Assembly: GCF_022601715.1 (NCBI RefSeq)
Contig: NZ_JAKVIM010000002.1
Span: forward strand, 186,001 to 250,000
Reading direction: 5' to 3'
DNA length: 64,000 bases
Source: Acinetobacter zhairuonensis
GTDB lineage: Bacteria; Pseudomonadota; Gammaproteobacteria; Pseudomonadales; Moraxellaceae
The position numbers were made by a program, and so were the translations under genes. Shown in pieces: positions 35,674 to 43,406 of the stretch. The notes below the pieces were generated by a model. It worked only from the letters and a program-made list of their open reading frames with translations. It searched no databases and had not been told where the DNA came from. Each line of letters starts with the position of its first letter. The stretch's first letter is position 1.

Positions 35674-36167
35674 AAATTTAATCTTTGATTACCAAAATTC
35701 TATGCAATACATGGTCTTTCGCTTATATCCTCATATTTTATTCACTTTAGCCGATTCTAAAGTATGAGGATAAATTGTGAACTTAAAGAGCAACTTGTTA
35801 AGTATGACTTTAATGTTAATTAAAAAAAAACCGAACTGTAGAGAGAATGTTCAGTTCGGCAAAAGGGTAGCAAATAGATACAATACTTTGATTAATTTTG
35901 TGTCATTACACGCATAATGCCTCGTAATTTGAAAATACGCCTATCGTTCAGTTTTAGACTCTCGACCGAGAGGTCGAGTCATAGCACCTCGTCATTTTCT
36001 TTTGTAAACAACATATATTTTCAAGCTTTAGAAAAACGCCGAACTTCAATTCACTCATCTTGATGCTGTGATTATGATAAACAAATTACATGTGAACTAA
36101 GCGTGAAAATAAGATGACGAAATTCAATGATTGATACTTCAGAAAAGGTATTCTGCCAATTTTTCCT
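35674..36167. other. 494-bp structured intergenic region, candidate noncoding RNA
   Basis: No protein frame. Three secondary structures are packed here: a long imperfect hairpin at 35726-35772 (TATCCTCATA/TATGAGGATA outer stem, ACTTTAG/CTAAAGT inner stem), an intrinsic terminator facing the minus strand at 35822-35859, and a GC-rich hairpin at 35957-35980 (GACTCTCGACC/GGTCGAGTC). The terminator lies about 310 bases beyond the nudC stop, long for a 3' end. A minus-strand small RNA of about 165 nt ending at 35822 would explain the last two structures. Confidence 0.3.
35822..35859 (-). terminator. Strong minus-strand terminator
   Basis: On the minus strand CCGAACTG pairs with CAGTTCGG and is followed by nine T residues. 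It ends either a long nudC transcript or an unannotated small RNA. Confidence 0.8.
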
Positions 36168-36941
36168 TCAAAGCCATTCTTTAGTATCATCTGCCACAGG
36201 TGTGCCATTTATCACATGATTAATCATGGCATACGCAATACTGCCTTTAAATGGAATCTCAGGTAATTGATCAAACTTGAAAAATTGAGCATCACTGAGT
36301 TCATCTTTCTGAATCTGGATCTCCCCTGCATGATATTCTGCTTTGAATGCCATCATCAAATTGCTTGGAAATGGCCATGGCTGACTTGCAAGATATTGTA
36401 TATTTCTAATCTGAAGTCCAACTTCTTCCAAAGTTTCACGACGTACAGCTTCTTCCAAGGTTTCCCCTACTTCAACAAAACCTGCAATCAAACTGTACAT
36501 CTGAGATTTATTCCGCGCATTTTTCGCTAATAGAATTTCATTTTCACCCCGTGTAATGATGGTAATCACACAAGGATTAACACGCGGATATTGGTTGTAA
36601 CCACAAGATGGACAGCACATGACATACTGACTAGGGTGTTGAAAAGTTGCATGACCACATTTACTGCAAAAACGATGATTACGATGCCATTCTAATAACT
36701 GTACTGCACGGCTAGCTTCTGCAAATTCAATTTGGTTCCACACTTGTACCAGTTGTCGGATCGGAATCAACTGATAACCTTCTGGCACAGGCTCATCCTG
36801 TTTTAAATCCCGCGCAATGATCTTGCCATTTTCTAACAGATTCAGATCATGCTGAAGACGTTCTACCTGCGGTAATTGAAAATATTCATCTACCAGTAAT
36901 TTCTGCTCTCTAAAAATATATGCTTTTGAATGTATGCTCAT
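36168..36941 (-). CDS. nudC: NAD(+)/NADH pyrophosphatase (NAD-RNA decapping)
   Basis: A 257-residue Nudix enzyme. A four-cysteine zinc ribbon (CSKCGH, then CCPSCGY) lies near residue 100, the Nudix box (GFVEVGETLEEAVRRETLEE followed by VGL) near 160, and the NudC-defining SQPWPFPSNLM just after it. The enzyme hydrolyses NADH and removes NAD caps from RNA. The length equals the E. coli protein. The start is a clear ATG. A strong terminator facing the same strand lies just upstream, isolating it from anything further right. Confidence 0.95.
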   Translation of the reverse strand: MSIHSKAYIFREQKLLVDEYFQLPQVERLQHDLNLLENGKIIARDLKQDEPVPEGYQLIPIRQLVQVWNQIEFAEASRAVQLLEWHRNHRFCSKCGHATFQHPSQYVMCCPSCGYNQYPRVNPCVITIITRGENEILLAKNARNKSQMYSLIAGFVEVGETLEEAVRRETLEEVGLQIRNIQYLASQPWPFPSNLMMAFKAEYHAGEIQIQKDELSDAQFFKFDQLPEIPFKGSIAYAMINHVINGTPVADDTKEWL

Positions 36942-36954
36942 ACGACCCTCAGAT

Positions 36955-36988
36955 TAAAAAAAATCCCATACTGAAAAGTGTATGGGAT
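36955..36988 (-). terminator. Orphan minus-strand terminator upstream of nudC
   Basis: ATCCCATAC / GTATGGGAT stem followed on the minus strand by a T-run. No intact gene on that strand ends here, so it may have belonged to a gene now lost. Confidence 0.75.
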
Positions 36989-37282
36989 GGAACCAAGGAA
37001 GCTTACATGGAGTAACTTCAAGAAGAATACTAGGCACTAAACGTCAGAATTACAATCATAATAATTTGTATCTTTTTGATTAAAATCACAAAATTTTCAC
37101 AGCATCTATGAATCTAATAGTCTTACTTTCCAAGTATCCTAACCAGTTTTAAATGCTCTAATTGCTATTTCTCTACCTTTACAAATGGTGAGCTAAGATA
37201 TACCTAAACGACAGCCACATCAGTTACAGAATATCAACGTTCGGTAATCAGTATTTAACCGCTTGATCTTTAAATTCTGGGT
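36989..37282. other. Intergenic stretch without recognisable gene
   Basis: AT-rich sequence between the orphan terminator and the integrase remnant. Nothing coding was recognised. Confidence 0.4.
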
Positions 37283-37639
37283 ATATCCACCTATTGCCGC
37301 ATACAACTTATCCCAAACAAATTGATTCCTTCGCTGAGTACTTGGCTTGAGTTCTTCTGTCTTTCGATATTCATCTGCTATTAATTTAAATGTATTTTTT
37401 TGAATTTTCTTTAATTCATCTTCGCGTTGCTTCTAAATTAAAAGATCAATATTTTGAGCAAGCAACTCTCAAAACTCACTTCGTTTTGCACGAGCATTGG
37501 ATAATGTACAACTCGGATAAATAGCAATAGTGGCTCTTTTCTTCAAAATTGGGCGAATATAATCAAAACGCTAATATGCCCCACCCTTTTTATCTATTAA
37601 AAGAACAAGCGATCACCATCTGAAAGCTTCATATTTTTT
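37283..37639 (-). pseudogene. Second, decayed copy of the integrase N-terminal region
   Basis: This 357-bp stretch aligns by eye with 39215-39579, with scattered substitutions and one six-base 'caatag' unit fewer. On the minus strand it encodes the same integrase segment (LAQNID to WDKLYAAIGG), but the glutamine codon after it has become TAG, giving a premature stop, and other differences disrupt the frame. It is cut at 37639 by the IS element, so the integrase N-terminus is missing here. Confidence 0.8.
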
Positions 37640-38678
37640 GGCTTTGTTGCACAAAAATTTAAAAACTAGGATTTCCTATATCTACTCAAATTTAAGTGAC
37701 AACTCGGGTGTGAGGTCTGCCTAAATCGGTAAATCTATTTAATACTGCCACTCGTGCATGAATCTCATTGACTTGGCTTTGAAAGTTTCTCGCACTAAGT
37801 TTATCTCCCAATAATTTGATACAGTGCATCTTAGTTTCAACTAAACTTCGTCGATGATAGCCTGACCATTTTTTCCAAATGGTTCTGCCTAAATGTTTAA
37901 CTGTTCGAAGTAGTTCATTTCGCTCTAGCGAGCTCGTCTTTTTATCTTTCCATGGCTTTGCATTTTTCCTAGGTGGAATCACTGCTTGTGCTTGTCGATC
38001 TGCAATGACCTGACGGCACTGCTTGGTATCATAAGCTCCATCTGTATATACGGAGTCGATCTGCTCATCGTGTGGAATCTGATCAAGTAAATCAGCAAGT
38101 ACCTGTGAATCACTGACGTTGTTTGTAGTAAGTTGAACAGCTCGTATTTGTAGCGTTTCAGCATCTATACCAATATGCAATTTACGCCATTGGCGGCGAT
38201 ATTCAGGCTGATGTTTCTTTCGTTTCCATTCACCTTCACCTAGAAACTTTAAGCCGGTAGAGTCGACAAGTAGATGGAGTCCACCACTAATTTTTTGATA
38301 GCTAATTGCGATATCAATATGCTTTTGTCTTCTGCAAATGGTCGAGTAATCTGGAGCTGTCCAATCTAGACCACACAGTTTAACGAGACTTTGAACAAAG
38401 CCAGTGACCATTCGCAAAGACAATCTAAATAGAGATTTAATCATAAGACAGCATTGAATCGCTGTGTCAGAGTAAGTTTGATTTCGACCTTGTTTACTTT
38501 TTGGTTGTGCATACCATTGAGTTTTTTGATCAAACCAAATGGCAATATTTCCACGATTAATGAGTGCTCGGTTGTATGTAGACCAATTGAGAGTACGATA
38601 AATTTTAGGTGTGGGCTTATTCATTTGAAAATTATATTGTGGAATAAGCCTTTAGAGATAGGTTTGTGCAACAAAGCC
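37640..38678 (-). mobile_element. IS5-family insertion sequence, 1039 bp
   Basis: Terminal inverted repeats begin GGCTTTGTTGCACAAA at both ends (16 identical bases). One transposase gene fills the element. The flanking 9-mers (ATATTTTTT and CTTTATTAG) do not match, so no target duplication is seen. That suggests a rearrangement after insertion, consistent with the interrupted integrase copy on the left only. Confidence 0.9.
37692..38624 (-). CDS. IS5-family (IS903-like group) transposase
   Basis: A 310-residue DDE transposase. The catalytic residues are visible as LLVDSTGLK (first D), VYTDGAYDT (second D) and the YREK-like YHRRSLVETKM (E). The start is a good ATG inside the left-terminal region, and the frame is intact, so the element may still be active. 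The last about 60 residues are also found, decayed, in the small remnant at 31535-31832. Confidence 0.95.
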   Translation of the reverse strand: MNKPTPKIYRTLNWSTYNRALINRGNIAIWFDQKTQWYAQPKSKQGRNQTYSDTAIQCCLMIKSLFRLSLRMVTGFVQSLVKLCGLDWTAPDYSTICRRQKHIDIAISYQKISGGLHLLVDSTGLKFLGEGEWKRKKHQPEYRRQWRKLHIGIDAETLQIRAVQLTTNNVSDSQVLADLLDQIPHDEQIDSVYTDGAYDTKQCRQVIADRQAQAVIPPRKNAKPWKDKKTSSLERNELLRTVKHLGRTIWKKWSGYHRRSLVETKMHCIKLLGDKLSARNFQSQVNEIHARVAVLNRFTDLGRPHTRVVT

Positions 38679-38702
38679 CTTTATTAGTAATCCATACACC
38701 TA

Positions 38703-39020
38703 TTATTCATATGGGTAATCATGTAACCTCGACTCCAACTCAATTACAATCTTTTCAAGAATTTCTTTAGATTTTAAATCAGTTGAATAAAAACAATTTC
38801 CTATATCATCATGATGTTCTAAAATTAAACTTATATTATTAATATTTAAATAAGCTTTTTTGGTATATATTCCCTCATCAAGGTTCAGCAAAATAGCACC
38901 AAACTCTTGTTTAATAAAACTTAATAAAGTATCAAAAAAATCTTTATCATCAAGCCCTAAAACATGATATTCAACAATCCCTGATTTTGACAACTGTTTT
39001 GATATAACCTTACTATCCAT
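38703..39020 (-). CDS. Putative immunity protein of an orphan CDI-type pair
   Basis: A 105-residue acidic cytosolic protein (MDSKVISKQLSKSGIVEYHV; later ILEHHDDIGN) with no signal peptide. Its ATG is one base beyond the stop of the short toxin-end frame, a spacing typical of CdiA/CdiI pairs, in which immunity genes directly follow the toxin end. No immunity family was recognised. It lies between an IS and an integrase fragment. The call rests on position, size and charge, so it is tentative. Confidence 0.5.
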   Translation of the reverse strand: MDSKVISKQLSKSGIVEYHVLGLDDKDFFDTLLSFIKQEFGAILLNLDEGIYTKKAYLNINNISLILEHHDDIGNCFYSTDLKSKEILEKIVIELESRLHDYPYE

Positions 39021-39021
39021 A

Positions 39022-39216
39022 CTATTTTACTCCCAATGCTTTATTAACACTTGATCTAGATCTTTGTGAACTTTTAATAATTTCTTGATAAATTTTATCA
39101 GATGATGGAGTAATACCTTGCTGACTTAATTTGGTTGAAGTTTTATTAACCAACTGTTCCCAAGTCATATTCGTCTCTTCACTAAATAGACGATCAGCAG
39201 TAATACGATCTTGCAT
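39022..39216 (-). pseudogene. Orphan toxin C-terminal end (CdiA-CT-like fragment)
   Basis: A 64-residue frame whose sequence (TADRLFSEETNMTWEQLVNK, ending SSQRSRSSVNKALGVK) looks like the end of a large polymorphic toxin rather than a free protein. Upstream it is abruptly joined to integrase sequence, so the rest of any toxin or exoprotein is missing. By chance or selection the junction creates AGGAGG just before an ATG. It is probably not an active toxin. Displaced 'orphan' toxin/immunity modules are well known downstream of cdiA genes. Confidence 0.45.
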
Positions 39217-39652
39217 ATCCTCCTATTGCCGCATACAACTTATCCCAAACAAATTGATTCCTTCGCTGAGTACTTGGCTCGAGCTCTTCTGTCTTTCGAT
39301 ATTCATCTGCTATTAATTTAAATGTATTTTTTTGAATTTTCTTTAATTCGTCTTCACGCTGCTTCTGAATTGATGGATCAATATTTTGAGCAAGTAACTC
39401 TCTAAACTCACTTCGTTTTGCACGAGCATTGGATAATGTACAACTCGGATAAATAGCAATAGCAATAGTGGCTCTTTTCTTAGAAATTGGGCGAATATAA
39501 TCAAAACGCCAATATGCCCCACCTTTCTTATCTAATAACAGATAAAGACCACCACCATCTGAAAGCTTCACATTTTTTTCAAATGATTTCTTTTGCATTG
39601 ATATTGCAGATTTAATTTTTGAGTCGGTTAGACTAATCACTAATTTAGGCAT
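39194..39652 (-). pseudogene. Tyrosine integrase, truncated N-terminal part (P4-type, tRNA-associated)
   Basis: The N-terminal about 145 residues of a tRNA-targeting phage/island integrase. It has the DUF4102 arm-binding domain (MPKLVISLTDSKIKSAISMQ, then LSDGGGLYLLLDKKGGAYWRF and ISKKRATIAIAIYPSCTLSN). The sequence breaks after AAIGG into unrelated DNA and stops, so the catalytic domain is lost. The start at 39652 (MPKLV) is chosen over 39676. It points away from the tRNA-Arg gene, 164 bp from its 3' end, the classic position of an island integrase. Confidence 0.85.
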
Positions 39653-39658
39653 CTTTTT

Positions 39659-39717
39659 ACGGTATATTTTTTGCAAAACGGGATATACCGTAAAAAATAC
39701 CGTAAAACTTTACGGTA
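39659..39717. repeat. Four TACCGTA-type repeats upstream of the integrase
   Basis: Copies of TACCGTAA or its complement lie at 39659, 39686, 39698 and 39709 (two in each orientation). Clusters like this between an integrase and its tRNA are usually arm-type integrase or excisionase binding sites, and here may also control the integrase promoter. Confidence 0.6.
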
Positions 39718-39815
39718 TCCTAAAACGCCGTCGGACAGCGTCAAACAACCCAATCATGTAAGTTGCTTATTTTTAATGGTTTTAAGATTTCATCGGATGG
39801 GGTAAAATAGGAAAT

Positions 39816-39892
39816 TGGTGCGCTCAGCGGGAATCGAACCCACGACCCCAAGCTTCGGAAACTTGTACTCTATCCAACTGAGCTATGAGCGC
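39816..39892 (-). tRNA. tRNA-Arg (CCG)
   Basis: A 77-base cloverleaf including an encoded CCA end. The acceptor stem is GCGCTCA/TGAGCGC, the anticodon stem CAAGT/GCTTG with loop TTCCGAA, and the T-arm has GTGGGTTCGAATCCCGC. Anticodon CCG reads CGG arginine codons. Its 3' end faces the truncated integrase, marking the island attachment side. No second copy of the 3' end was found in the window. Confidence 0.95.
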
Positions 39893-40071
39893 GCGAGGCA
39901 CATCATAGCAAAAAAATAACGAAGTGAAAGCAACTCTTTAGAAATCATTCATTTTTATGCTTAGACTTTAATCAATGTTCTAAGTATGCAACACAGTATT
40001 CCCTGTTATTTACTTGGTTTATTGAGCAAGATCGCTCACAATAGCCTCACTCTTTATGCTGTGAGAACTTC

Positions 40072-41007
40072 ATGACCGATGCATTACTGATCAGAGATTT
40101 GTCTAAAACTTATCGTAATGGCTTTCAAGCCCTTAAAGGAATTAATCTAACCGTACCTGAAGGCGAATTCTATGCCCTTCTTGGACCCAACGGTGCAGGC
40201 AAATCAACGACCATCGGGATTATCAGTTCTTTAACCAAAAAGACGTCTGGGACAGTCGAAATTTTTGGTCATAATCTCGAAACTCACCCATCGCAGGCTA
40301 AACAATGTCTCGGTGTTGTACCGCAAGAATTTAACTTTGGTCAGTTTGAAAAAACCTTCGACATTCTGGTGACGCAAGCCGGTTATTATGGCATTCCCCG
40401 TAAAATTGCTGAACAACGTGCCGAACATTATTTAGAAAAATTGGGGCTTTGGGAAAAACGTAATACTCAAGGTCGTATGCTGTCTGGTGGTATGAAGCGT
40501 CGTCTCATGATTGCCCGTGCCATGATGCATGAACCCAAACTACTAATTCTGGATGAGCCAACCGCGGGCGTAGACATTGAACTGCGTCGTTCAATGTGGG
40601 ATTTCCTGACTGAAATGAATGAAAATGGTACATCCATCATTCTGACGACCCACTATTTAGAAGAAGCGGAAATGCTGTGTCGACGTATTGCCATTATTGA
40701 CCGTGGCGTGATTAAAGAAGACACCACCATGAAAGCCTTCCTCAATCAATTACACGAAGAATCTTTCATTTTCGATTTGGTCGAACCGATTCAACCGCTA
40801 CAACTGGAAATTATTGGGGTACGTTTTAATTTAATCGACCCTGTGACCTTAGAAGTCACCATGGATAAAGCCCATACTTTGAATGAACTCTTCCAGTTAC
40901 TTGAGGCACAAGGCATTCAAGTTCGCAGTATGCGTAATAAATCCAACCGTCTTGAAGAACTGTTTGTCAGACTTGTGGAGAAAAATTTGGAAGGAGCTAC
41001 ACCATGA
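40072..41007 (+). CDS. yadG: ABC-2 exporter ATP-binding protein, YadG-like
   Basis: A 311-residue ABC ATPase. Walker A GPNGAGKSTT, Q-loop VVPQEFNFGQFE, signature LSGGMKRRLMIARAM, and Walker B LLILDEPTAGVD are clear. The region matches E. coli YadG. It overlaps the permease gene by four bases (ATGA). The natural substrate is unknown. It starts a core-gene block right after the tRNA. Confidence 0.9.
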   Translation: MTDALLIRDLSKTYRNGFQALKGINLTVPEGEFYALLGPNGAGKSTTIGIISSLTKKTSGTVEIFGHNLETHPSQAKQCLGVVPQEFNFGQFEKTFDILVTQAGYYGIPRKIAEQRAEHYLEKLGLWEKRNTQGRMLSGGMKRRLMIARAMMHEPKLLILDEPTAGVDIELRRSMWDFLTEMNENGTSIILTTHYLEEAEMLCRRIAIIDRGVIKEDTTMKAFLNQLHEESFIFDLVEPIQPLQLEIIGVRFNLIDPVTLEVTMDKAHTLNELFQLLEAQGIQVRSMRNKSNRLEELFVRLVEKNLEGATP

Positions 41008-41777
41008 ACATGACTCAAATGCGTGTTGCGCTTTTCACACTGGTACACAAAGAAGTACGTCGCTTTATGCGAATCTGGCCGCAGACCCTTTTACCGCCAG
41101 CGATTACCATGAGTCTGTATTTTGTGATTTTTGGTAATCTGGTCGGCTCACGGATTGGCTCAATGGGTGGCTTTAGCTATATGCAATTCATTGTACCTGG
41201 CTTAATTATGATGGCGGTGATTACCAACAGTTATGCCAATGTCTCCTCCAGCTTCTTTAGTGCCAAATTCCAAAAAAGTATTGAAGAACTCATCATGAGT
41301 CCAGTACCACTACATTTGGTACTCTGGGGTTATGTCTTAGGTGGATTATGTCGTGGCGTTTTGGTCGGTATTATTGTGACTGCCATGAGTCTGTTTTTTA
41401 CTGACTTATATATTACCAACTGGTTTGTAACTATATATACCGTCATTGTGACTTCATTATTGTTCTCACTGGGTGGATTTATTAATGCTGTCTATGCGAA
41501 GTCATTTGACGACATTTCTATTATTCCAACGTTTGTACTGACTCCGCTGACCTATTTAGGCGGTGTGTTTTATGCCATCAGCGCTCTCAGCCCATTTTGG
41601 CAAAATCTGTCTTTAATTAACCCAATTGTATATATGGTGAATGCTTTCCGTTTCGGAATTCTTGGTCATAGTGATGTGAATGTTTCGATTTCACTCACCG
41701 TGATTACTTTATGTTGTGCTGTCCTTTACGGTATAGCGTATTATTTACTTTCTCGTGGCTCAGGAATGCGTGAATAA
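41004..41777 (+). CDS. yadH: ABC-2 exporter permease, YadH-like
   Basis: A 257-residue ABC-2-type membrane protein with six predicted membrane segments and the family stretch FVLTPLTYLGGVFYAISALS. It is coupled to yadG by a stop/start overlap and to queF by TAATG, so the three genes form one translational unit. Confidence 0.9.
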   Translation: MNMTQMRVALFTLVHKEVRRFMRIWPQTLLPPAITMSLYFVIFGNLVGSRIGSMGGFSYMQFIVPGLIMMAVITNSYANVSSSFFSAKFQKSIEELIMSPVPLHLVLWGYVLGGLCRGVLVGIIVTAMSLFFTDLYITNWFVTIYTVIVTSLLFSLGGFINAVYAKSFDDISIIPTFVLTPLTYLGGVFYAISALSPFWQNLSLINPIVYMVNAFRFGILGHSDVNVSISLTVITLCCAVLYGIAYYLLSRGSGMRE

Positions 41778-42592
41778 TGAGTGTAGAACATTCTTTACTT
41801 GGTAAAGACACCCAGTATCCATCAACATATCAACCAGACATCCTTTTCCCTATTGAGCGTGCGCAAGCGCGTTCAAGCTATGCCCACATAGAAGGCATTC
41901 AGCAAGGCAAAGACTGGTGGCATGTGTTTGAAATTTCTTGGCTCAATGCTCAAGGTATTCCGCAAGTTGCCATTGGTCGTTTGACCTTACCAGCAACATC
42001 GCCCAATTTGATTGAATCGAAATCACTCAAGCTTTACTTCAATAGTCTGAACTTTACCCAGTTTGAGTCTGAAGCTACATTTATTGCAACCGTAGAACAA
42101 GATTTGTCTGCTGCTGCAGGTGCAACTGTCACGATTCAACTCTTCCAAGTCGATGCATTAGAAATCCATCAACCTGAAGGAATCTGTATTGATCATCTGA
42201 TTCCTGAACGTTTAGAGAATCACCCTGATGCATCACTACTTGGCTTTGATGCTGAAAATAATGAGCAAGTCGAAGTTCAACTTTATTCACATCTGCTCCG
42301 CAGTAATTGTCCAGTGACGGGTCAGCCAGACTGGGGCACGGTTTTTATCCGTTATCAGGGCAAAAAGCCTTGTTATCGTTCGCTTTTAGCCTATATCATC
42401 TCGTACCGTCAGCATAATGGCTTTCATGAGCAATGTGTGGAACAGATGTACGCCGATATCTGGCAAAATCTGCAACCTGAAAAGCTCATGGTTTATGCAG
42501 CGTATACCCGTCGAGGTGGTTTAGATATCAATCCTTGCCGTGTATCGGATTTGACATGGATGCCTCGCCCCATTCGTTTGGCGCGACAATAA
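41777..42592 (+). CDS. queF: NADPH-dependent 7-cyano-7-deazaguanine reductase
   Basis: A 271-residue QueF of the long (E. coli) type. The substrate-binding ESKSLKLYFNSLN and the catalytic-cysteine region NCPVTGQPDWGTVFI are present, and the protein has the tandem T-fold length. It reduces preQ0 to preQ1 in queuosine synthesis. Its start overlaps the yadH stop. Confidence 0.96.
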   Translation: MSVEHSLLGKDTQYPSTYQPDILFPIERAQARSSYAHIEGIQQGKDWWHVFEISWLNAQGIPQVAIGRLTLPATSPNLIESKSLKLYFNSLNFTQFESEATFIATVEQDLSAAAGATVTIQLFQVDALEIHQPEGICIDHLIPERLENHPDASLLGFDAENNEQVEVQLYSHLLRSNCPVTGQPDWGTVFIRYQGKKPCYRSLLAYIISYRQHNGFHEQCVEQMYADIWQNLQPEKLMVYAAYTRRGGLDINPCRVSDLTWMPRPIRLARQ

Positions 42593-42619
42593 AATGAATA
42601 ATATTGAGGTTAAATAGCA

Positions 42620-43270
42620 ATGCCTTTTTTTGGTTTTGTCCCTTCTGAAACACTCTTAAAGAGTATTCAAACTGGTCAGCAAAAGAAAAACTCGAGTGAA
42701 CCACTCTACCCTTTACGTGACCAAACCGCGTTATTGATCAATGACGAAATTATTGATGCCATTTTAACGGAATTGGTGCGTCGTTTCCCGCCTAGCGATA
42801 AACGCGACACCGCCGAAAAATTAGCAGGATATGTCAAATCAACCGTGGCAGTGTTGTTAAAACAACTATTGAGCAAAGCCTCAAATGACGTGGTGAAACA
42901 ATCGATCGAGTTTTCTGAAAAAAGCTTGTTCAAAGACGCTCAAGGGCAATATCGAGTCGGTGAAAATCTCGACGCAAGCTTGGTCACCAATTTAAAGACC
43001 ACGTTTGCTGACATTCGCGCAGGTAGCGACACCAACAAAGCTGTTCTAGTCGAGTTATACAAACAATTCGCAGAAGCGACTGTGCGCCATTTTATGAGTG
43101 ATTTTAATAAAACCCTCGACTTGGGTATGATTAAGCGTAAAGCGGCGGATATCGGCTCTGCGGCAGTGATTAAAGCTGTGCATATTGCAATTGATAAAAT
43201 CTTCCCGCATTTGACCAAAGAAGAGCTGACCATTTTAGCAGAATATCACGATACTCTGTTCCATCAATGA
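42620..43270 (+). CDS. Conserved hypothetical protein
   Basis: A 216-residue, mostly helical, soluble protein (MPFFGFVPSETLLKSIQTGQ; repeated charged helices such as DKRDTAEKLAGYVKSTVAVL). No domain was recognised and there is no signal peptide. It lies 27 bp after queF and ends before a strong terminator, so it probably shares the yadG-queF transcript. Codon use matches core genes. Confidence 0.75.
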   Translation: MPFFGFVPSETLLKSIQTGQQKKNSSEPLYPLRDQTALLINDEIIDAILTELVRRFPPSDKRDTAEKLAGYVKSTVAVLLKQLLSKASNDVVKQSIEFSEKSLFKDAQGQYRVGENLDASLVTNLKTTFADIRAGSDTNKAVLVELYKQFAEATVRHFMSDFNKTLDLGMIKRKAADIGSAAVIKAVHIAIDKIFPHLTKEELTILAEYHDTLFHQ

Positions 43271-43290
43271 TAGAGAATCAAACTATCGGA

Positions 43291-43316
43291 AACCTAGCTT
43301 TTGCTAGGTTTTTTTA
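43291..43316 (+). terminator. Terminator of the yadGH-queF unit
   Basis: AACCTAGC / GCTAGGTT stem with a 4-base loop and TTTTT, 20 bases after the last stop. Confidence 0.85.
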
Positions 43317-43406
43317 TTGCTAAAAATTGATATACAGCATCAATACACAAGTATAAGGTAGCAGGCGCAAAATACCGCCTAAGACTTGATTCTACTAATA
43401 TCTTCC

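Noticed and set aside
37631..38687. Target-site duplication around the intact IS
   Set aside because: The 9-base flanks ATATTTTTT and CTTTATTAG do not match, nor do the 3- or 4-base flanks.
35674..39815. Duplicate of the tRNA-Arg 3' end as second attachment site
   Set aside because: I searched by eye for the T-arm sequence elsewhere in the window and found none.
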